Positions 18,946-30,303 of a stretch of DNA of 64,000 nt are shown piece after piece. The stretch's first letter is position 1, and every line of letters begins with the position of its first letter. The translations under genes and the position numbers were made by a program. Source of the DNA: Linnemannia hyalina. Lineage: Eukaryota; Mortierellomycota; Mortierellomycetes; Mortierellales; Mortierellaceae. A model generated the notes under the pieces. The model was not told the DNA's origin, did no database searches, and worked only from the letters and a program-made list of their open reading frames with translations. The stretch lies in contig JAHRHY010000014.1 of the NCBI GenBank assembly GCA_019671135.1, positions 1,672,001 through 1,736,000 on the forward strand. Reading direction: 5' to 3'.

Positions 18946-20960
18946 TTACTCGCGAGAGACATCGCGTCCAAAGACCTTGGACTTCATCCAGTCTCCAACA
19001 ACCAAGAAACGGTTCCTGAAACTGAACATGTTAGAGATATAGACCGAGCGCCAGAAGACATAGGTGGCAACTCCTCCGACAGAGACATTGCCGTTCAAGA
19101 AAGGCAGATCTGCAATAGCCTTGTCCGATCCAATGTACGCCAACGATCCCTGGTGAGAGTACTCAAAGGGAGTAATCTTCTTGTTCTGACCGTCCTCCAT
19201 CCTGGCCAAGTTCTCAAAGACCGAAGCCAGGTAGAGACCCTGCTGGGTGGCGACTTGGGCAGTGGGGGCGTACTTGGAGAAGGTGCAGTCTCCGATAGCA
19301 TACACGTCGGGAGCGCCGGCAACGCGCATGTAGTCGTCAACAAGGATACCACGGGGAGAGGTCTGCGCCTCCTTGACGCGGGCCATCAGCTTGCGGGTCA
19401 AGGGACGGGGGCAGTTTCCAGTAGCCCAGACCAAAAGACCATAGGGAATCGAGACCAGGTTCTTGTTGGCATCCATGACCTTAATCTCCTTGTCTGCGAC
19501 CTCCTTGACCATCGTCTTCGTCAAGACCTCGATCTTGTTCTGCTTGAATGTGCTCTCGGTGTATTGAATCAACTGGGATGAGAACATGGGCAAGACGTTG
19601 GGAAGAGCCTCGACAAGGGTGATCTTGAACTTGTCTGCCAACTCGGGGTACCAGACCTCCAGATCGTCCTTCAAGAAATCGTGCAACTCTGCGGCGTACT
19701 CAACTCCGGTGGGACCTCCTCCGACAACGACCATGTGCAACAGACGGTCAACCTCCTCGGGGGCCTGCTTGGCGAATCCTGCAGACTCGACACAGTCCAT
19801 CAAGCGGGTTCTGATCTTTTGGGCATCCCAAACCTCCTTCAAGAAGCAGGCATACTCTCTCACTCCGGCCATACCGAAAGTCTGGTTGTCTGCTCCGACA
19901 GCCATGACCAAGTAGTCGTAGGGGATAGTGGTGTTGCTGACCGATCCCTTGATATCCGACACATCTATCAATTGGTTAGGAAGGAGGATACAGGTGAGTC
20001 ATTGAAGTCCATTTTTTCACACACACGCTTGATACTTTTATGTATCATAGCCTGGAACTAGCAAGAGAATAAGAAAACTTACCAGTGATACTGATGGTCT
20101 TGCTCTCGGGGTCGATATCGGTACATTCACTCTCGTAGAACTTGACGTTGCGGGTTTTGTGTTGGGTAATGAAGCGGATGGGCTCCATGATGGAACGCAA
20201 CTCTATGGTTCCGACGGTACAGCTGGGCAACAAGGGTGTGAACAAGAAGTAGTTACGGGGGGACACGACCATCTACAGAAACAAATGGTTTTGTATGAGT
20301 GAGTTTACAATTGATCCAGATAGTCCATAAGGTGTTCCTTTCTAGCGCTCTATCCCATGTTGTTGTTGTTCACGAGCGAATTAATCCCGACTTGGACATA
20401 AAACACATACCACATTGTAATCGTCGGTGTTGATGGACTTCAAGAAGGAGACGGCACCCCATCCACTTCCGAGTACGACAACGGTGCGCTTCGTGGGGTC
20501 GAAAGGCTTCTGTTCCAAGGGGTGACGCTTGCTGTAGATCTCTACAAGAATTATAATATAGAATTTGTTGAGTATCGATCATCTCCGACACATTCGCTAT
20601 GACATGACTAGTACCTGTGCTCATTTTTGTTTGTTCTTTCCCAAAAAAAAATGGATGACACATATCACACACAGACAAAGACATACCATATGAACCGTAT
20701 CCGATAGCACCGACAGTTCCAAGCTGAACAACACGCTTCAAGGCACGGAGACGGGACCAGCGCTTCTTGGGCTGAGGGGCAGCAGGAGTAGGGGCAGCAG
20801 CGGTAGCCTTGCCAGCAGTGGCCATGGTGGCTCCAGCTTTGGTCGAGTTGAAGCGAGCACTGCTGATCATGGCGCGAGACGTCATGATCCTTGGGGCAGC
20901 AGCAGCAACGCGGACCGCTTGTGCGGCTATAGAGTCATTCAATTGACGATTATGACACAT
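18946..20960 (-). CDS. NDE1: External (type II) NADH:ubiquinone oxidoreductase, mitochondrial
   Basis: Four exons (20960-20687, 20541-20411, 20272-20083, 19964-18946) join to about 537 residues. The N-terminus is an arginine, serine and alanine-rich presequence ([15 protein letters not shown] region). A hydrophobic stretch [16 protein letters not shown] follows at the end of exon 1. The FAD-binding Rossmann motif [10 protein letters not shown] is at residues 112-121, and the NADH-binding motif VVVGGGPTG is at 277-285. DVYAIGDC marks the second FAD contact, and the C-terminus has the NDH-2 amphipathic region ([12 protein letters not shown]). It oxidises cytosolic or matrix NADH and reduces ubiquinone without pumping protons. 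I favour the external form because there is no EF-hand insert and a membrane segment follows the presequence. The exact start is uncertain: 20960 is open, but an acceptor-like TATAG just inside could mean a separate upstream exon. Confidence 0.92.
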
Positions 20961-21630
20961 TATGTGGATCGTGGAGAGTGTTGGTTAGTTATGGGTTGGG
21001 TACCTTCGGTTGTGGTTCATAACGTTGTTGGTGCTGTTCGGGTATTCTTCTTGTAATGGTTGTACGATCTGCCTGCCTGGCTAATGTTCACGGAGAATAA
21101 TTCCGTCGGCAATGGTGTCCGTATTGTCCGTTTATGGGCAGTTTGCTCTCTCTTTTTCTGGGGTATCAGCGATCACCATCATTCATCCTGTGCTTGCAGC
21201 TCGTGAATAGATAAGAAACACTGTCCCTGGCCACTTTGCATACACACAGAAAGGTATGTCAGAGTGAGATCTGTCCCCTGTCCTGAAGTCGAAGGATGGA
21301 TCGCACTCCTGAGTGATGGGGTGTCCCTCTCTCTTTCTCTATTCCAGATCTACCCACGCACGCTCTCCTGGCCATACGCATGTCGTTTGTGATGTGTGTC
21401 GAATCAAAAGAGAAGAAAGAAACGCCTGCAAAGTGATTCCTCCAAGTCGTAGGTGTGCGCGTGTCCTGTATATGAATGTTGTCTCAGGAAGGATGAGCAC
21501 AAGAGAAATCAGATCTGGATCAGAGGGACGCGTGGAATCTCGGGAGGGAAGGAACACCATGCAAGTAAGAACGTGTTGCTCCAGCAAGTGGGTGAGTGAT
21601 CCAGTATTTTTGTTGAGGTGGGGTCACTCG

Positions 21631-21662
<32 letters not shown>

Positions 21663-21663
21663 G
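21631..21663 (+). repeat. (TTG)11 microsatellite
   Basis: Eleven perfect copies of TTG in the intergenic region upstream of the NADH dehydrogenase gene. Confidence 0.95.
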
Positions 21664-21955
21664 AAGGTGGGTCCTTGTCCTTGCTTGGTATGCTGAGGGA
21701 ATGAGCGCTGGCTGTTGGTGTTTACCTCTGATGAACGACATTATGTATAAAAGGGTGGTGAGGGTGAGTGGAGAGAGGTCGGTTGATAAGAAAGAAAAGA
21801 ATGAAAAAGAGACAACAAAAGGGAAAAGGGAAAAGGGAAAAGGGGCGAAAGGAGGTTCAAACAAAGAGAGACAGGGGATAACATGATTCTGTCATATCTC
21901 AGCACTCACAGAACAGACGGACGCTGATCGGACATCGATATCATAGACTCTTCAT

Positions 21956-21956
<1 letters not shown>

Positions 21957-22001
<45 letters not shown>

Positions 22002-22007
22002 ACACAC
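21957..22007 (+). repeat. (CA)n microsatellite
   Basis: About 25 CA dinucleotides with a single TA interruption near 21997. Confidence 0.95.
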
Positions 22008-22963
22008 CTTCTTAGCTTCTGCCCACTTCGCGTACTCACTCACCCTCTCTCTCTCTCTCGCTGGGAAGTCGACAAACAACAACAACATACTCCTCCTAGT
22101 GTCCAACTCGGCCAGTTCTACCAAGAACCAGGTTACCTTGTTGTCTCTCCTTTGTCACCTCCGCCACTTTCGTCGGGACTTGGACTATTCTCTTCTCCTT
22201 TCTTTCCTTCGTTCCTCACAGCAAGGACAACAAACATATTCCAGCTTGCTGTTGACCTCCTTTACACTCCCAGATCAGAGTTCAGACCCTTATCTTATCT
22301 TCACAACCACTATTCTTTTCAACCACAGCTACCAACAAACACTCCGAAAAGCCGACCGTATCGGTTCAGCCAGAAATGCCACGTTTGTCTTTTCATAACA
22401 TCATTCATTCTTCGAATAGGTCAAAGCTGCAGAGAAAGAGATAATACACGACTAAAAAGCGCAAAAGCTCGTTTCTTACCAAACTGTCTCGCCTTTCTTC
22501 TCCACAACAAATACACACCAGATCGATCCGAGTCGGTCTTGCATGTGCCTGCCTCAACACGTCCGTACCCCACATTCTCCATTTTTTTACGGCAACAACA
22601 TTCCTAATCGATAAGGTTCCGTGTACTCGTTCATGGCGCAACGTGGAATCTGGGGTGTCTTCTCGTTTTTCATCCTGGAGCAGAAGGTGGGTGACTTTTT
22701 TCCTGGAGACTCTTCGGGAGCGTAATTGCTTCTATGCATATTTGCGGGGCGTAAGCACTCCGTAGCACCTGCGACCGAACGCTTCTTTCCCAGTCAACAA
22801 GCACCAAGGGAGAAGACGCGCCTTATTGCCTTATGAATCAGAGGAACAAACTGCTAACAAAAATGACGGTATTTGTACGACAGCTTTGTTTTCGTCTCAA
22901 GGGGTTAGCACAAAAAAAATGCGTTTTTATTCCTGTGTAGTGTGTAGCTGACAACCGGATTCG

Positions 22964-23530
22964 TCAGAGGGAGATAGCCCCGTCTGTCACCCTCCCATCT
23001 GTCCAGAACGCTTTGCCATGACAGTCATAATAAACAACATGTCGTGCCTCTCTACCAAGCGACAGCTCCCGTTGACAGATCTCCCATCCTGTAGAACCCA
23101 GTGCTGTGCTGTAGAAGACAACCTGAAGAAAAGAGACAAATCCGAGTCCAAAGAGGCGGTGGATGGTGACGATATGCTCAAGGTAGGTCACCATAGCCAT
23201 GATCATATATCCTGGCTTCTTGGTCATGGCGGCTGATATCCCGAACATCGTGCTTGTGATGGCCATCGCCAGACTCGCAAACATGAGGTGTTGACCTGAT
23301 GCTAGAAGGCGTATCGTAAGTGAACGTAATGTTAATTTATGGGTATGACATAGAGTTGAAACGAGCAAAAAACCGAGGCAACACTTAGCGTTACCTTGTG
23401 AGGTAGCATCAAGTTGAACAAGCTGAGGCGGTGAGAGTTGTGCAGTTTGGATAAGAGTACAGAAACAGACAGCAGCAAGTATAAGGCTGGGCCAGTCAAT
23501 GGCGGGAGAAGAAGACAAGGATATGGACAT
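22964..23530 (-). CDS. Small membrane protein of unknown function
   Basis: Two exons, 23530-23395 and 23301-22964, around a 93-nt phase-1 intron (GTAACG..TAG), give about 157 residues. Residues 12-30 form a first hydrophobic segment (WPSLILAAVCFCTLIQTA). After the splice, three more hydrophobic stretches follow (HLMFASLAMAITSTMFGI, GYMIMAMVTYLEHIV, and LGFVSFLQVVFYSTALG). The C-terminal 40 residues are polar. The splice restores one long frame from two shorter ones, which supports a real gene. I do not recognise the family; the four-helix layout is common among fungal orphan membrane proteins. It is transcribed divergently from pirin copy 1. Confidence 0.55.
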   Translation of the reverse strand: MSISLSSSPAIDWPSLILAAVCFCTLIQTAQLSPPQLVQLDATSQGNAKCCLGFLLVSTLCHTHKLTLRSLTIRLLASGQHLMFASLAMAITSTMFGISAAMTKKPGYMIMAMVTYLEHIVTIHRLFGLGFVSFLQVVFYSTALGSTGWEICQRELSLGREARHVVYYDCHGKAFWTDGRVTDGAISL

Positions 23531-24445
23531 CGTGTGGGTAGATGTGGTTCATGAAAGAAAAAAAACGAAAGGTGTATAATGAGTGAAGAGGTTGTATCGC
23601 TCCATCTTTTTATTTGTTCTTCATCCCCCGTTTTAGTGGTATTGTGCCTATTGTGATTCATGCGACCCACAGGAACAGTTAAGGGATCGACCTCAGGCAA
23701 GTAGTCACTCAGATCCATCCCCTTCAAGAAGGAGAGGAGGGGACGTAAAGGGTTGTAACGGCTCTGGGCCAAGCCTAGGAGTGCCTCCTCTTGACACCTC
23801 CACTTGGCTCCGTAGTTCATCCTACTGTGAAAATACGAACACAGTGTCCATAACACGGCGGCGGTCCCTTCCGCTTTACTAGAGAAGGAGGATACAGGTC
23901 ACAATGGCTTTAATACATTCCCATACCTGTTTCTCAATCATCATTGCGCCGAGACAACATCTATGCATATTCTATCTACTCTTCGTCGTCTCTTCAGCAA
24001 CCCCTGGCTAAATCTCACCCAGCCATACCCGTGAGCAACAACCAATTGCTTCGATGGTTCTAGCTCGTTCGAGATGATTGGGAACCCATCATCACGTAAA
24101 CAATCAGAGGGTTAGGACCTGTTTTGGGACCTAACTTGGACCTGTCTCCTCTGATCAGTTGCTCAGTTGCATTGTCAGACAAATAAGATTCTTGATCAGC
24201 TAAGCCACAACAAAGCGGCTTAGTCAACTCACCTTGACCCCACTGCGACCTGACAAACCACGGACAGAAATCAAAGGAAAGAGACATTCGGAAAAAAAGG
24301 ATAAGAAGGACCACCTTCAAGCACAACTCCACCTTTCTTCTCAACAAAAAACACAAATCTCATTTCTCCCTTATCAACAAGAGTCCTACTCTTTCATCAT
24401 ACTACTTTAGTCTCACTCCAACAACTACTCATACCTACATCAATA
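23531..24445. other. Divergent intergenic region
   Basis: Region between the small membrane protein and pirin copy 1. A minus-strand frame at 23332-23856 overlaps the first exon of the membrane protein and has no protein-like signature. No clear TATA box was found. Confidence 0.45.
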
Positions 24446-25357
24446 ATGACAGCTTCTCCCCTCTCTCGTCTCGCCCCAGCTCTCGCTGCTCGAGCCTCCC
24501 GGACCATCACAAAGGCCGTCCTCTCCAAGGAACAATCAGAAGGTGTCGGTGCCCGTGTCCGTCGATCCATTGGACGTCCTGAACTCCGCAACCATGACCC
24601 CTTCCTCATGCTGGACGAGTTCAACGTTGATAAGAACGGCGGCTTCCCTGACCACCCCCACCGCGGCTTCGAAACTGTCACCTACATGATCGAAGGTCAG
24701 TTCCAGCACGAGGACTTTGCAGGACACAAGGGAACCATTGGACCTGGAGACTTGCAATGGATGACCGCCGGCCGTGGTATTGTTCACTCCGAGATGCCAG
24801 TCAAGTCGCAGACCCGTGCTCATGGACTCCAGTTGTGGATCAATTTGCCCAAGGAACACAAGATGTGCGAGCCCCAGTACCAGGAACTCCTCGACGGTCA
24901 GATCCCACGTGCCACTCCTCAGGACGGAGTCGTTGTCAAGGTCATCGCAGGAGAGTCTCACGGAATCAAGTCCCAGGTCTACACCCGCACCCCCACCATG
25001 TACCTCGACTTCAAGATGGACAAGAATAAGACCGTGACCCAAACCATCCCCTCAACCTTCACCGGATTCATCTACATGCTCAAGGGTAAAGCCTACATCG
25101 GCGACAAGGAATTCGAGGGCAACGCACACCACACTCTCACACTCTCGGAAGACGGCGCAGAGACGGTCAAGATCGAGACCAAGGACGAGGATGCACACTT
25201 TGTGTTCATTGCTGGCGAACCCTTGAAGGAGCCTATTGTTCAGCACGGCCCCTTTGTCATGAACACGGAGAAGGAGATCTACGAGACCGTTATGGACTAC
25301 CAGTATGCCAAGAACGGATTCGAGCGTGCCCGCAACTGGAGCTCCACCATTGCCTAA
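24446..25357 (+). CDS. Pirin, copy 1 (possible mitochondrial targeting)
   Basis: A single-exon gene of 303 residues. It shows the bicupin pirin fold with the four iron ligands expected from human pirin: H70 and H72 in FPDHPHRGFETVTY, and H114 and E116 in GIVHSEMP. The second cupin (about 190-280) includes FTGFIYMLKGKAY and DAHFVFIAGEPL. Pirins are Fe-dependent proteins reported as transcriptional cofactors or quercetinases; the role here is unknown. The first 20 residues contain three arginines, many alanines and no acidic residue, a pattern typical of mitochondrial presequences and absent from copy 2. Copy 2 at 50230-51111 is nearly identical in the central region. The 3' end converges with membrane paralog B, 184 bases away. 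Confidence 0.95.
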   Translation: MTASPLSRLAPALAARASRTITKAVLSKEQSEGVGARVRRSIGRPELRNHDPFLMLDEFNVDKNGGFPDHPHRGFETVTYMIEGQFQHEDFAGHKGTIGPGDLQWMTAGRGIVHSEMPVKSQTRAHGLQLWINLPKEHKMCEPQYQELLDGQIPRATPQDGVVVKVIAGESHGIKSQVYTRTPTMYLDFKMDKNKTVTQTIPSTFTGFIYMLKGKAYIGDKEFEGNAHHTLTLSEDGAETVKIETKDEDAHFVFIAGEPLKEPIVQHGPFVMNTEKEIYETVMDYQYAKNGFERARNWSSTIA

Positions 25358-25541
25358 ACTGAACTACTTTCTCTTCCTCTTCCCCTTGTACGATATGTAA
25401 ATCACTTGTAACAAAAAGCAAACAAAATAAATGAGCATAAACAACAGATCATCGCAATGCGAAAACATGTGTATTCAAAGGTTTTATATGCTGTGTCGAT
25501 GCGCTTTCAGTTATGTGAAATGATTATCAGTAACAACATCA

Positions 25542-27005
25542 TCAAAAGGCTGTTTGCTTCTCCGCAAGACCTCGTTCCCGCAGCTCTTGCTGCTCCCTCG
25601 CCCTCGCAACCCTTGCATCCCTTGCTTTCAGATCCGCAACCAATCGCCAAGCAACCCAAAGTCGAACTGCGAAAAAGACGTGGACTATAACAAATACCAT
25701 TCCACGGAAAAACTTGAGTTCGTTGATAGTCGCCATTTCCCCAACACCGAATGTCTTCATAGGAAGTTCGATATCTGTTTGATTAACGTTCCAGATTTTT
25801 GTGCCGAAGACAGTGCACATGTGCAGGGTTGTCACGCAAATCGAGTAGAAAAGTCGTTGGGTTAGGACGAGTGACTTGCGGTAGAGGATGTATAGTCCTG
25901 CGAGACTCTGGAGGATATAGAACGACATCTCTAAATTGGCCCACACTGCATTGTTTTGATATACGTAAGCAAAGAAAGCGGGCGCGGGGGGTCAGTCAAA
26001 AGCAACGAGAATGGGCGCGGGGTCAGTCAAGAACAACGAGAATGGGCGCGGGGTCAGTCAAGAGCAACCGAGGGTCAAAGTAGAGAGTACAAAAAATCAT
26101 CTCTATGCCGTATGGCAAAACTCTACCTGATTGAAACGATGCCAAATATCCACTGATTCCGTCGAAGGCCGCCACCAAGAACCACACGCCCACAATGAGA
26201 CGAGGCCACGTAGGCACTCTCAATCTCAATCGACGGATCTCTGCCTCGGTCTTGAACCCCTCTACAGTCGATGCTGACGCAATAGGCGCCGGGAGATCGC
26301 TACTCGCGGCGAGGAGGTGGTGTCCCTGCTTTTCCTGTCGAACTTCCTGCTCATGATCTAGTTGCCGCCTCTGGTTCAGGATTGTCGACAATGCGAACCC
26401 AAGTACAATGTTGAGCACCGAAGGCATCCACGACTCAATGCCCTTCCACACCGTCTCAACGAGGGTTGGTGAGGTCATCGACTGTGTAGCTTGTTCTGGC
26501 AGCAACACTGGCAATGACTGATTATGCTGAGAAAGTATCTCTGACACCTCTGCTGCGAAGGTGGCGTTGTTGACGAGATTCTCGAACTCTGGAACAAAAT
26601 ACATGTATGACCCTGCGATGATGTAGACGAGGGCAATAAAAGCTGTCCTGATCGACCAGATTTTGAACGATAACTGAGCCCCTCCGGTTGTGGGCCTGTA
26701 GGCAACATAGAGTCGATGGAGGTCGACTATTGAAGGCACGACGATGAAGGCATAGACGAAGACGAAGTAGTGGTAATCATCAGGGGTCATAGCTAGATGA
26801 GGGACGATTAAAAACAGGGAAAGGGTTTAAAAGTCGGCAGAAAACAAACAGCTGAGGGTGTGTATTATTGTTGTTAGTTGTATGTACCTGGAGGAGGTGT
26901 TTGTACCCGCAAGGCACCGCGGATAGAGTAGAAGAGAGGGTGCAGCGAGAGGGCGGCAACAACAAGTCGAGGCCATTGACGCTGAAGTTCAGTTGGCAGC
27001 GTCAT
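25542..27005 (-). CDS. Orphan eight-helix membrane protein, paralog B (three exons)
   Basis: Exons 27005-26888, 26792-26127 and 25945-25542 are joined by two phase-1 introns (GTACAT..TAG and GTAGAG..CAG) to give 395 residues. Predicted helices lie near residues 14-30, 47-64, 87-106, 160-178, 236-254, 268-284, 291-307 and 340-360. The 107-159 loop has NNAT and NQS sequons. The loop at 179-235 is charged and contains QRRQLDHEQEVR and LRLRVPTWPR. Residues 361-395 form a basic, helical tail (VADLKARDARVARAR). Paralog A shares these blocks almost unchanged, and paralog C shares the layout and the LYRKSL segment of helix 6. No known family was recognised. Intron 2 contains a 31-bp tandem repeat. 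It lies tail-to-tail with pirin copy 1. Confidence 0.82.
25980..26073 (+). repeat. 31-bp tandem repeat inside an intron
   Basis: Three head-to-tail units of about 31 bases, each starting GGGCGCGG and containing GTCAGTCAA and CAACGAGAAT, occupy half of intron 2 of membrane paralog B. Unit lengths are about 33, 31 and 30. The two other paralogs lack it. Confidence 0.85.
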
Positions 27006-28089
27006 TTTCTTTTGTTACTATTGATGAACAGTGGGAAAAGCAAGGTCGGGTTTGTGGGTAGGGGAGGAATGGAGAAAACAGAGAAAAAGAAGGAAAAGAA
27101 AAGGATAAAAGGTAAGACATGAAGTAGTGAAAAAAGAGTGCTGTGGTGGAAGAGGGGAAACGGAAATGATATGTACTGCTCTCAAGGACAAAAGGGTCGC
27201 CATGGGGAATGTGTTCGTCACACACTGGTCCATTTTTGCAAATGAGAATGGTGCTGCGGACCTTGGACTATGTATTTGCCTGCAAGAGGGCGTCATAGCC
27301 ATTAAGCCATGAGAGAAGAGGCATTCTGGTACATGGGGCTTGTTTTCTCATTGTCTTAAAGTGCCCATTGAACCCTTTGCTACGAGACTATCCGTTATGC
27401 GTGTTGATGCATCTCCAAGTATTATTCTCCTGCACATCCACGGTTCGGGGTCTTCATCTCTACATTCCTTTCTTTCTTGAGGGAATGATGATCCTCCTCG
27501 ACCATGTCCAATCAGATATTGCACGAGACTGGCAGGGAAGGAAGGGCAGACAGGGGAGAGAACGCGCTGTTCAGGCACAACTCTTTTTCTTCTCTTCAGT
27601 CAACATGACTCTCTTCCCACCTCTTTTCCCCTTTTGCCTATTACTACTACTAAAACCTTTCTCTTCTATACAGTCATTGATACAACTGCTCATCCCTGTA
27701 CACATGCTATTATTACAGCATCAATAACAACGCCGAGAAGCCTACCCAATGTCGACAATTCTAATCCAGCGTCACCATCTTGACAAAGTATCTCGTGCAC
27801 TTGCGCCATTGCCTGGATGAACATCAATTGGGCAATTGGAATGCGCATCAATGGGCGTATGGCTTCTATAGCTTCCATCTCGGTGGCACAAAAGTTGATG
27901 CTTTCTGTTTAAAACTTTAACTGCAGTTAGTCCAGCTGCCGATTGACCATTCGACTTTATTTTGTTTACCGAGACCGAGTTGACTATTACGATCATCCCT
28001 GACGCTTTATTGCTCCCACTCTCCTCCTCTTCTCTTCTCTTGTCTTCTTCACAAACACACACCCACCTACACTCTACACCCTCACACTC
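27006..28089. other. Gene-poor spacer
   Basis: About 1.1 kb between membrane paralog B and the F-box pseudogene, with AG-rich and CT-rich blocks. No supported gene was seen. Confidence 0.5.
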
Positions 28090-29891
28090 ATGCTGTTTAA
28101 ACTGCCCACTGCCCTCAAGAAAATAAAGTCAAAGCCAACACCATCTGGACTCCTGCTTCCCCAACTCCTCGAACGCGTCTTTGATTTCATTGACGACGAC
28201 ACCATCCACGATACCATCATCCTCGTCTGCCACCTATGGTTCTTAATCACCCAGCGCCGTCTCTCCTGAGAGGTTACTCGGAACGACTCTTCAAAGACCA
28301 GCGGTGCCAGGCGTCTCGACAAATTCATCTCGCGACTCCCCAGTGCGACACGTCTGAAATGGACCACTAGATACAGCGATCTTGTATCTCCAGACGACCA
28401 AAAAATTCTCCAGGCACTTGAACGAATCAACAACAGCAAGGACCAGAGTAGCATCGCAGACAACGGCGGTCTTCGAGCAGCAGACCTTACTGGATCGGTT
28501 CCCTTTATCCTCAAGGCATTGCCTTATCTTCCCTCTATAACCGTCCTGCGGCTTTACATCATGCAACACAGCTCCATCGACATGGGTTACATTTTCCGGA
28601 CTTGTATCCGCTTGCAGTATCTCCAGTTGGGGCCACCCTCTACGTTGTAAAGGAAGCTGGGTCGGCACAAGTAACAATAACAACACTGGATCGTCTATTT
28701 CTCCGCTACGGACTCTCTACCTCGAGAACACCTGCTTCTCTCACATTAGCCTCGAGTCCATGCTTTAGGCTGCTCCCTATATGAAGCACTTGTAACTCAT
28801 CAACCTACGCCAATAAGATTGTGGAGAAGGTTACAGCTGGAATCGTCTCTACAAGTGCCTGGTCTCGCTCGCCCTCTCACCACAGTCTATCCATTTTTCT
28901 GTCTTTGGACAGCAACCAGCCGACGACGGTCAGGAAGCTCAAGAAAAAGTCTTGACGGTTTGTCTCCATGCAACTGAGTGGTCCTTCCGATATTCCGACT
29001 TGACTCCCATTCTTAGGCAAAGTCTCCAGCAGCTCCCCAATGTTATCACAACCCTGAACTTGGTCACAGAGAGCGTCAACCAGCCCAACATGGCTATCGC
29101 CTTGCACTAGTACCTGCGCGAGTCACCTAACCTCCTCCACCTCAAGGCTAGTCAGTCGTTTTGCCTGATCGAGAGAATGGATCTCTTTGGTCGCTGGATG
29201 CCCCTGCCCAGATACGGGGAGGACGCCTACCGTCAACCAGGCATCCGGATGTGTCGCCAGCTCCAGACTCCCCATATCGAGGTCCATAACCTAGGCTCAG
29301 CCGATCGTCAACTATCACCTACCTGTAGTCATTTCCTCTTTGGATACTTCTCCAGGTTGTGCCCCAACCTTCGCGACATAGAGACTTGGGAACCTGAAAA
29401 CATTCCTGGTTTATTTCTCGAGCTCCCTGGTGGGCTCTGTCTGCTGGTCCGTTTCCGCCTCTTGGAAACCCTCCATATTGGGTCTGGCAAGAACCCGCAG
29501 ACCCTCATGACTCGCGATGATAAGTGACTGACCAAGTCTGGTCGCTCTCCAACCAGCATGCTGGAAAGAAAGGATGGCATGGGCAGTTGGCCAGGGGCGA
29601 TCGTCAAGGAAAGTCAACGCGTGAATGATCAATGGGAATGACTTGGCAGAGGGGAAGCACCAAAGTTTGTTCCGCCTCAGGGAGTAGAGCTGGAGCTGGT
29701 TTCACGACCTGAGGAAGCTGGGGTTGTTGGTGGATGTAAAGCTGATGCAGGACCAGATAAATTCCAAGGCAGGGTACGATAGCCTCCCTCGGTTGCGGTC
29801 ATTGTCGGTCTACAGCGATGGTGAGACGGGTCTCTCGTCCAAAAAAGAGTATCGCAGAATGAACATAAAGCCCCAACCAATGACGCGATGA
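28090..29891 (+). pseudogene. F-box/LRR-type protein pseudogene
   Basis: The ATG at 28090 starts an F-box-like domain: LLPQLLERVFDFID, then DTIILVCHLWF. A TGA at 28267 cuts it, yet the frame continues into leucine-rich sequence (ITVLRLYIMQHSSIDMG) up to TAA at 28648. After a frameshift, LRR-like segments go on (LYLENTCFSHISLESML) through TAG at 28766 and TAA at 28793. They continue with WSFRYSDLTPILRQSL, TAG at 29108 and PNLRDIETWEPENIP. A final block containing LRKLGLLVDVKLMQ ends at a TGA at 29889-29891. F-box proteins recruit substrates to SCF ubiquitin ligases through C-terminal repeats. At least five nonsense codons and several frameshifts show it is dead. Most nonsense codons are one C-to-T change from CAG or CAA. 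Confidence 0.7.
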
Positions 29892-30303
29892 TATACGGCG
29901 GTTGGGGCCTCTTAGCAGTCGTTTTGTTTGGTCAACACTTTTTTTTCCTACAATAAGATGCCTTCTTTCTCATGCATGCATGTCTTTGTTTGTATTCGAT
30001 TGCTCATTGTGCATCGTGCTCAAAACCAGAGGTGGACTGTTGTCTTTTGTGTTTGTAGTCACCTCGATATACAAACAACATCCATTCGTAATGCTTTGCC
30101 ATATTGCTCCATCATCTCCTGCAACCGCAGTGCGAACTTTAAATCGAAGAAATAATGGAAGGCGCAACGGAAGGGAAGATGGGCGCTCGTAAAAATACAA
30201 AGGCAAAGTCCGCCGTTTTCCTTTTCTACTCCTTTTCTTCTTACACCCTTTCTTTTCCCATCCACATCCCTTTTTTCCTTCTCGTTACCCATTCTTGACT
30301 CCA
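29892..30303. other. Spacer upstream of membrane paralog C
   Basis: About 410 bases with no supported gene; the last 100 bases are pyrimidine-rich and probably the leader of paralog C. Confidence 0.5.

Larger units (their letters stand above)
20961..22963. other. Gene-poor stretch with simple repeats
   Basis: About 2 kb has no convincing gene. It holds a GTT array and a CA array (listed separately) and pyrimidine-rich DNA at 22020-22330. A TATAAAAG on the plus strand at 21746 is not followed by a coding region with protein-like features. Confidence 0.5.

Noticed and set aside
21746..21753. TATAAAAG on the plus strand as a promoter
   Set aside because: No protein-like coding region follows on that strand; probably chance.
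21954..22607. Plus-strand 217-codon frame beginning with histidine-threonine repeats
   Set aside because: It is produced by the CA microsatellite and pyrimidine-rich DNA; composition is not protein-like and no splice or family support exists.
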